This document shows, one piece after another, positions 7,018 through 11,241 of a stretch of 11,241 bases of DNA. Made by a program: the position numbers and the translations under genes. The DNA is from Candidatus Kuenenia stuttgartensis (GTDB taxonomy: Bacteria; Planctomycetota; Planctomycetia; Pirellulales; UBA1268), in contig CAMCPF010000050.1 of NCBI GenBank assembly GCA_945876515.1, forward strand, positions 1 through 11,241. The letters run 5' to 3'. Below the pieces are notes generated by a model. The model searched no databases, was not told the DNA's origin, and saw only the letters and a list, made by a program, of their open reading frames with translations. How positions within the stretch are numbered: the first letter of the stretch is position 1; the number at the start of each line of letters is the position of its first letter.

Positions 7018-7241
7018 CGGCATCCCTGGAGAAACGTAGCCTATCCCAGCCGGATGGCAGTCTACGAACGTTTCATGAAAGGGAGCGGATTTTGCGGTTG
7101 GAAATCGTCTCACGTCGCAATTTTTAGGGCATTTCAGAGTCTGGCCGCCAACTGCTCGTGCGCCCCCCATTTGTAGGAAAGTCGCGGGCCTTGGTGAAGG
7201 TGCTAGTCGCCAGGCAATCGCCCGACTTCGGCCGCTTCTGG
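7018..7241. promoter_or_regulatory. AT-richer spacer upstream of the antitoxin with palindromes (likely operator region)
   Basis: This 224-base non-coding spacer lies between the methyltransferase stop and the antitoxin start. G+C is 50% at 7021-7140 (60 of 120 counted), against 72% at 7321-7380. It contains the perfect 10-base palindrome TTTCATGAAA at 7071-7080. An imperfect inverted repeat spans 7031-7074: GAAACGTAG at 7031-7039 is mirrored by CTACG at 7062-7066 and CGTTTC at 7069-7074. Such sites just upstream of an antitoxin suit an autoregulatory operator. I could not find a convincing -35/-10 pair, and no protein frame in it is credible. Confidence 0.4.
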
Positions 7242-8837
7242 TTAGTGGCCGGCAGAGGCTGCGGCGAGCGTCACGATCCCCTGCCGCACCAGTTCCGGCA
7301 GCACCGTGGCGAAGAAGTCGCCGCAGATGGCACCGACGGCCTTCGCCCGTTCTTCCGGATCGGTGATCGGCCGGCCGGTGCTGTGCTCCCGCAGATGCTT
7401 TTCCGTGCGGGCGAGCCGGGCGGCGATTCGCTGCTCGATGCCGCCGTGGCCATCGGTGATCAGTTCGTCGAGGATCACGGCATGCAGGTCGCCGATCTCG
7501 TGGCCCGCGCCGGTTCGCAGGCTCGCGAGGCCGACCTGCTCGTTGGCGAGGTCCTCCCGCTCGAGCGCCCGGCGGTTGAACGCGAGCGGCACCGCGAGCG
7601 CTGCCGAGGCGAGCGATTTGGCTGGCGGAATCGGATCGATCACCGGGCCGCCATCGACGCGAAACAGCCCCATCGCCACGCCGGCGTCCACCGCCTCGAC
7701 CAGGGCCTCCGGCGTGAACGCAGCCAGGTGCGGGGCGTCGAGGAGCATCGGCAGTGACCAGCTCGAGCTTCCCATCACCTCGAGCATCCGATCGTGCGGC
7801 GGTCCGGCGATGCCGGCCGTCACGCCGCCGTAGGTGACGGTGTGCGGCAGCGACGCCTGTGGCGACGCGATGCGGAAGAAGAGATCGCCCGCCGCTTCGG
7901 CGCGTTCCCGCGGCGTCCAGGCCTCCCGGGGCCGGGACGAAAACAGATCCCAGCGGAACATCACGTTGGCGTGGTGGTCCTTGAGCGTCTCGACCGTGGC
8001 GAGATCGGCCCCCTGGAACTGTCCGCTGAACTGCGGCTGGGCGCAGAGCGCCCAGTGGTTGTGGTGATAGGGGAGGCGGCCCGCGTGCCCAAGGCCGATC
8101 CCGTGAAACATCGCGAGCACCTCGGCCGCGTCGAACACCGTCCAGTGTTCGTTGAGGTATTCGTGGGCCACGTAGTGGGGGTCGGCCTGCACGAGCCGGT
8201 CGACGAGCTGGGCCGCCAGCGGCTGGTCGTGAAAGATGGGAATGTCGGCCTTGCGCATCTCGGCCACGACCGCGAGGGCCTGCCTGACACGGATCACGCT
8301 GTCGCCTTGAAACTGCCCGGCAAACTTCCGCAGGAGCGTGCGGACAGGGAGCAGGCTCGACCAGCCGGGCATGCAGTTATAGGTCACCTCCACGATGCCG
8401 TCGGGCTTCAGGTGCCGGCGGATGATCTCGAGCACGCACCGTCGCAGTTCAGGGCTGACCCAGCTGAACACACCGTGGAGCGTGATGAAGTCGAACTGCG
8501 GCAGATCGGCAGGCAGCGCTGCGAAGTCGGCGCAGAGCACCCGCACGTTGTCCAGGTTGGATGCGGCGATCTCCCGTTCGATGTGCCCGGTGTGCACGGG
8601 CATGAAGTCGACGCCGGTGAAGCGGCCCTCTGGGTTTGCCGCCGCCAGCGTCAGGAGCGTGCTGCCGAATCCGCAGCCGAGTTCGAGGAAGTCGAATCCC
8701 TCCCTGACCGCCGGCGGCCGGATGCCGTGCAGCGACGCGACGTAGCGCATCCGGGCCGGGGCCATGAATGGGTAATACCCGGGCAGGTAGGCGACGTCGG
8801 TCACGTACCCAGCGGAAGGAGACGGTGGGGAGATCAC
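7242..8837 (-). CDS. Class I SAM-dependent methyltransferase with methyltransferase regulatory domain
   Basis: The product is 531 residues from the GTG at 8837, which has AGGAG eight bases upstream. The family opening YVTDVAYLPGYYPFMAPARM starts at residue 11. SAM-binding motif I, FLELGCGFG, is at 50-58, and the acidic residue of motif II is D77 in GVDF. TLHGVFSWVSPE (119-130) and the LKPDGIVEVTYNCMPG segment (143-158) complete the Rossmann part. HEYLNEHWTVFDAAEV at 225-240 is the mark of the methyltransferase regulatory domain found after the catalytic domain in this family. The C-terminal 250 residues are not recognised. Substrates are generally unknown, so none is assigned. It reads opposite to the T6SS genes and diverges from tssE across 112 bases. 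It might modify a T6SS or surface protein, or be cargo unrelated to the system. A longer upstream frame to 9110 is rejected because it runs antisense into tssE. Confidence 0.88.
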   Translation of the reverse strand: MISPPSPSAGYVTDVAYLPGYYPFMAPARMRYVASLHGIRPPAVREGFDFLELGCGFGSTLLTLAAANPEGRFTGVDFMPVHTGHIEREIAASNLDNVRVLCADFAALPADLPQFDFITLHGVFSWVSPELRRCVLEIIRRHLKPDGIVEVTYNCMPGWSSLLPVRTLLRKFAGQFQGDSVIRVRQALAVVAEMRKADIPIFHDQPLAAQLVDRLVQADPHYVAHEYLNEHWTVFDAAEVLAMFHGIGLGHAGRLPYHHNHWALCAQPQFSGQFQGADLATVETLKDHHANVMFRWDLFSSRPREAWTPRERAEAAGDLFFRIASPQASLPHTVTYGGVTAGIAGPPHDRMLEVMGSSSWSLPMLLDAPHLAAFTPEALVEAVDAGVAMGLFRVDGGPVIDPIPPAKSLASAALAVPLAFNRRALEREDLANEQVGLASLRTGAGHEIGDLHAVILDELITDGHGGIEQRIAARLARTEKHLREHSTGRPITDPEERAKAVGAICGDFFATVLPELVRQGIVTLAAASAGH

Positions 8838-8949
8838 GGTCGCGGCTCCTCGGAGTCGGGCGGAAAACGCCCGGTTGTAACACGGCCGGTGTCGGGCGGC
8901 TCCGGATCCGCGTGGCGGATTTGCCGGTCTCGAGGGTAGGCTTTTGGGG
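8838..8949. promoter_or_regulatory. Divergent intergenic region between methyltransferase and tssE, with two inverted repeats
   Basis: The 112-base gap must hold the 5' leaders of two divergent genes. It contains a six-pair hairpin, CGGGCG (8857-8862) / CGCCCG (8868-8873), with the A-rich loop GAAAA, and a second perfect inverted repeat, ATCCGC-GTG-GCGGAT, at 8906-8920, about 30 bases before the tssE start. The second could be an operator. No clear -35/-10 pair stands out on either strand, so promoter positions are not assigned. Confidence 0.4.
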
Positions 8950-9453
8950 ATGTCCAAGTCGATTCCCAACGAGGCGCAGCTTCTTCCCGGCCTGCTCGAC
9001 CGGCTGCTCGACGATCGTCCGGAGGAGAGCCGCGAGCCAGCCTGGCGGGAGGTGCAGGTGGTGCGGGTGCTCAAGACGAGCCTCTGCCGCGACCTGCAGA
9101 ACCTGCTCAACGCCCATCGGCTGCTGACGGCGATCCCGGACGCCTATCCGGAACTGAAAACGTCGCTGCTGAATTACGGGCTGCCTGACCTGCAGAGCAT
9201 GGAGATTCGGGAAGACCACGAGCTCGGCCTCCTCTGCCGGCTGATCGAGGAATCGATCCAGGCGTTCGAGCCCCGGCTGCAGGGGGTGCGGGTGCGGCCC
9301 GTCGTCGATGCTGAAGGCCAACGGTCGATCGACCGCCGCGTCCGGTTTGACATCGAGGCCGTGCTCGTCGTGGAACCGCTCCAGGAACCGGTCGTCTTTT
9401 CCTCCTCCCTCGACGTGGCGAGCGGCGAGTTCGCGGTGGAGGGGGCCACGTGA
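8950..9453 (+). CDS. tssE: T6SS baseplate protein TssE (gp25-like, ImpF)
   Basis: The product is 167 residues, normal for TssE, the T4 gp25-like baseplate component that nucleates sheath polymerisation. Marks are VVRVLKTSLCRDLQNLLNAH at 37-56 (the conserved helix S..RDL..LLN.R), LLNYGLPDL at 73-81, IEESIQAFEPRLQGVRVRPV at 99-118 (EPRL core), and the closing strands VRFDIEAVLVVEP (131-143) and PVVFSSSLD (147-155). The ATG at 8950 is preferred, with TAGG nine bases upstream. An in-frame TTG at 8944, with GAGGG seven bases upstream, would add two residues and cannot be excluded. This is the first + strand gene after the reverse-strand insertion, so it needs its own promoter or long read-through. 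Its 3' end overlaps tssF by four bases. Confidence 0.93.
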   Translation: MSKSIPNEAQLLPGLLDRLLDDRPEESREPAWREVQVVRVLKTSLCRDLQNLLNAHRLLTAIPDAYPELKTSLLNYGLPDLQSMEIREDHELGLLCRLIEESIQAFEPRLQGVRVRPVVDAEGQRSIDRRVRFDIEAVLVVEPLQEPVVFSSSLDVASGEFAVEGAT

Positions 9454-11241
9454 GCGACGACCTGCTTCCCTATTACGACCGTGAATTGGCGATCCTGCGG
9501 TCGCTCGCGGGGGAGTTTGCCGAACGGCATCCGAAGATCGCCGGGCGTCTGAGCCTCGGTCGCGACGACTCCCAGGATCCGCACGTCGAGCGGATGCTGC
9601 AGGGGGTCGCGTTTCTCGCCGCCCGGGTTCAGAAACGGCTCGACGACGATTATCCGGAACTCTCCGACGGCCTGCTCGACCTCCTCTACCCGCACTATCT
9701 GCGGCCTTTGCCGTCGATGGCCATCGCGGAGTTCGCCATCGATCCGAAGCAGGCGCAGCTGACGGCCGGCTATCACCTGCCCCGTGGCACACCGGTCGAG
9801 ACCGAGGAGGTTGAGGGGGAACGGTGTCGCTACCGGACCTGCTTCGATCAACGGCTCTGGCCGCTGAAGATCGCCGCGGCGGGTCTCTCGGGGCCGCCGT
9901 TCCAGCTGCCGATCGTGCCGCCGGCCGGCACGGTAGCGGTGCTCTCGACGGTGATCGAGCCGCTTTCGGGCGAGGTCCGCGTCGGGCAGTTGCCGCTGGG
10001 CTCTCTGCGGCTGCACCTCCACGCCGAGGCGGGGCAGTCGATGCAGGAGCTGTATGAGCTGCTGCTCACCCGCTGCCTGGGGGTGGTGATCGCCGACGGT
10101 CCCGCCGATCCGCAGGCCGTCGTGCTGCCGCGGCAGCGGCTGGTGGCCGCCGGTTTCGATCCCGCCGATGCTGCGATCCCCGAGGACCCGCGCGGCTTTT
10201 CGGGCTACCGGCTCCTCTCGGAGTTCTTCGCGCTGCCGCAGAAGTTCCTGTTCGTCGATCTCGAGGGGCTCACGCCGCAGGTGATCGGCCGGATCGGCCG
10301 TGCCATGCCTGTATCGATCCTGCTCTCGGCGACGAGCCGGGATCTGGAGCGGGTGGTGTCGCCCCGGTCGATCCGTCTGGGCTGCACGCCGGTCGTCAAC
10401 CTCTTCGCCCAGCAGCTCGATCCGATGCGGATCGATGGAACGAGAAGCGAATACTGCATCACGCCCGACGCCCGCCGACCGCGGGCCGTGGAGGTGTATG
10501 CCATCCAATCGGTCCAGGCCGCACCGTCCGGCTCGGATGCCGAGGACGTGCTGCCGTTCTACGCGGTGGCAGCCGGCGGTGCCCCACCGGCTGCTGCGAA
10601 GGACGGGCGGCGGCTCCGCTGGCTGGCGGCCCGGCGGATGCATCGCGAGCCTCAGCCGGATGGTGTGACCGATGCGGCCACCGATATCTGGCTGGCACTC
10701 GTGGACGATGCGGGCGGCCCCGTTTCCGTCGCCGACCTCACGGTGCACACCCGCGCCCTTTGCACCAACCGCAATCTTCCGGCACGGCTGCCGTTCGCCG
10801 TCGGGCGGCCGCGGCTCACGCTGCCGGAGGGCCAGGGGCCGATCGGCACGATCCAGTGCCTCACGCGGCCGACGCGGCCCCTGCGAACCATGCCGGGCCG
10901 CGGCAACGCATGGCGGATCATCTCGCATCTCTCGCTCAATCATCTGTCGCTGGCTGACGCGGGTGACGGCCGTGCCCCGCAAGCCCTGCGGGAGATGCTC
11001 CGGCTCTATCTCCTCGACGACCTCGACGACTACGAGCAGAAGCAGCGTTGGATCCAAGGGGTCATCGGCGTGTCGAGCCGGCGCGTGGCGGCCCGGGTCG
11101 GAGATCGGGGGGGTGTCTGCCAGGGCGTGGAGATCCGGCTGGAACTCGACGAGGAGCGATTCTCGGACAAGGCGGCCTACCTCTTCTGCAGCGTCCTGGA
11201 GCGGTTTCTCGGTGCCTGGGTGAACATCAACTCGTTCACGC
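9450..11241 (+). CDS. tssF: T6SS baseplate protein TssF (VasA/ImpG), 3' end outside window
   Basis: The frame opens at a GTG at 9450 inside the tssE stop (GTGA overlap) and stays open for 597 codons to the right edge. TssF proteins are about 600-630 residues, so only the last 30 or so are missing. TssF forms the baseplate wedge with TssG, TssE and TssK. The N-terminus DDLLPYYDRELAILRSLAGE (3-22), EFAERHPKIAGRL (22-34), DPHVERMLQGVAFLAARVQ (43-61) and LLYPHYLRPLPSM (78-90) are strong family signatures. LPQKFLFVDL lies in the middle, and the window ends in LERFLGAWVNINSFT, the conserved C-terminal motif. An internal segment with many Ala/Gly residues (about 350-380) looks variable. Overlap with tssE indicates translational coupling. 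In imp-type loci tssG (impH) follows, which I would expect just past the edge. Confidence 0.96.
   Translation, partial: MSDDLLPYYDRELAILRSLAGEFAERHPKIAGRLSLGRDDSQDPHVERMLQGVAFLAARVQKRLDDDYPELSDGLLDLLYPHYLRPLPSMAIAEFAIDPKQAQLTAGYHLPRGTPVETEEVEGERCRYRTCFDQRLWPLKIAAAGLSGPPFQLPIVPPAGTVAVLSTVIEPLSGEVRVGQLPLGSLRLHLHAEAGQSMQELYELLLTRCLGVVIADGPADPQAVVLPRQRLVAAGFDPADAAIPEDPRGFSGYRLLSEFFALPQKFLFVDLEGLTPQVIGRIGRAMPVSILLSATSRDLERVVSPRSIRLGCTPVVNLFAQQLDPMRIDGTRSEYCITPDARRPRAVEVYAIQSVQAAPSGSDAEDVLPFYAVAAGGAPPAAAKDGRRLRWLAARRMHREPQPDGVTDAATDIWLALVDDAGGPVSVADLTVHTRALCTNRNLPARLPFAVGRPRLTLPEGQGPIGTIQCLTRPTRPLRTMPGRGNAWRIISHLSLNHLSLADAGDGRAPQALREMLRLYLLDDLDDYEQKQRWIQGVIGVSSRRVAARVGDRGGVCQGVEIRLELDEERFSDKAAYLFCSVLERFLGAWVNINSFT

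Noticed and set aside
8838..9110. N-terminal extension of the methyltransferase
   Set aside because: Ser/Arg-rich translation that runs antisense to tssE. The GTG at 8837 has AGGAG at suitable distance and directly precedes the conserved family opening.
9174..11057. Open frame on the - strand of 627 codons opposite tssE/tssF
   Set aside because: It mirrors the TssF reading frame, is dominated by Arg, Gln and His, and has no recognisable domain. tssF on the + strand has clear signatures over the same bases.

Overview
The window is GC-rich, roughly two thirds G+C by eye, and densely coding. It carries most of one half of a type VI secretion system (T6SS) locus in the gene order of the Rhizobium-type imp operon: tssA/impA, tssB/impB, tssC/impC, a second tssC paralogue (impD-like), impE (TagJ-like), then tssE/impF and tssF/impG. 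tssF runs off the right edge about 30 codons short of its expected end. The presence of sheath and baseplate genes implies a Gram-negative, double-membrane organism. High GC, GTG starts, the FliA-like sigma fragment and the MazF/antitoxin type would fit a planctomycete or another non-enterobacterial phylum. That placement is inference, since no rRNA or taxonomic marker is present.

Layout. Positions 1-319 hold the C-terminal part of a sigma-70-family factor (region 4), cut by the left edge. Positions 320-497 are a gene-free leader before tssA (498-1673). A 108-base gap follows with a small hairpin and a perfect TTGACA box, then tssB (1782-2291), tssC1 (2397-3902), tssC2 (3973-5559) and impE (5583-6392), all on the + strand and each with a readable ribosome binding site except tssC2, whose site is weak. 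The imp order is then interrupted by about 2.4 kb on the - strand. Read in its own direction, this block is a class I SAM methyltransferase with a methyltransferase regulatory domain (8837-7242), an AT-richer spacer, an antitoxin (7017-6760) and an overlapping MazF/PemK-type toxin (6779-6441) that converges on impE. From a divergent 112-base intergenic region the + strand resumes with tssE (8950-9453) and tssF (9450 to the edge), joined by a 4-base GTGA overlap.

How the genes work together. TssB and TssC form the contractile sheath. TssA caps and coordinates sheath and tube assembly. TssE and TssF belong to the baseplate. ImpE/TagJ is an accessory protein linked in other species to TssB and the disassembly ATPase ClpV. 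Not visible here, and presumably beyond the right edge or elsewhere, are tssG, tssK, tssL, tssM, tssJ, hcp, vgrG and clpV.

The points most worth attention are two different TssC paralogues sharing one TssB, with only the first keeping a ClpV-recognition-like N-terminal helix; the reverse-strand methyltransferase and toxin-antitoxin insertion exactly at the impE/impF boundary; and several inverted repeats in the intergenic regions. No tRNA, rRNA, CRISPR array or insertion sequence was seen. No gene-free stretch exceeds 300 bases; the longest is the 224-base spacer at 7018-7241.
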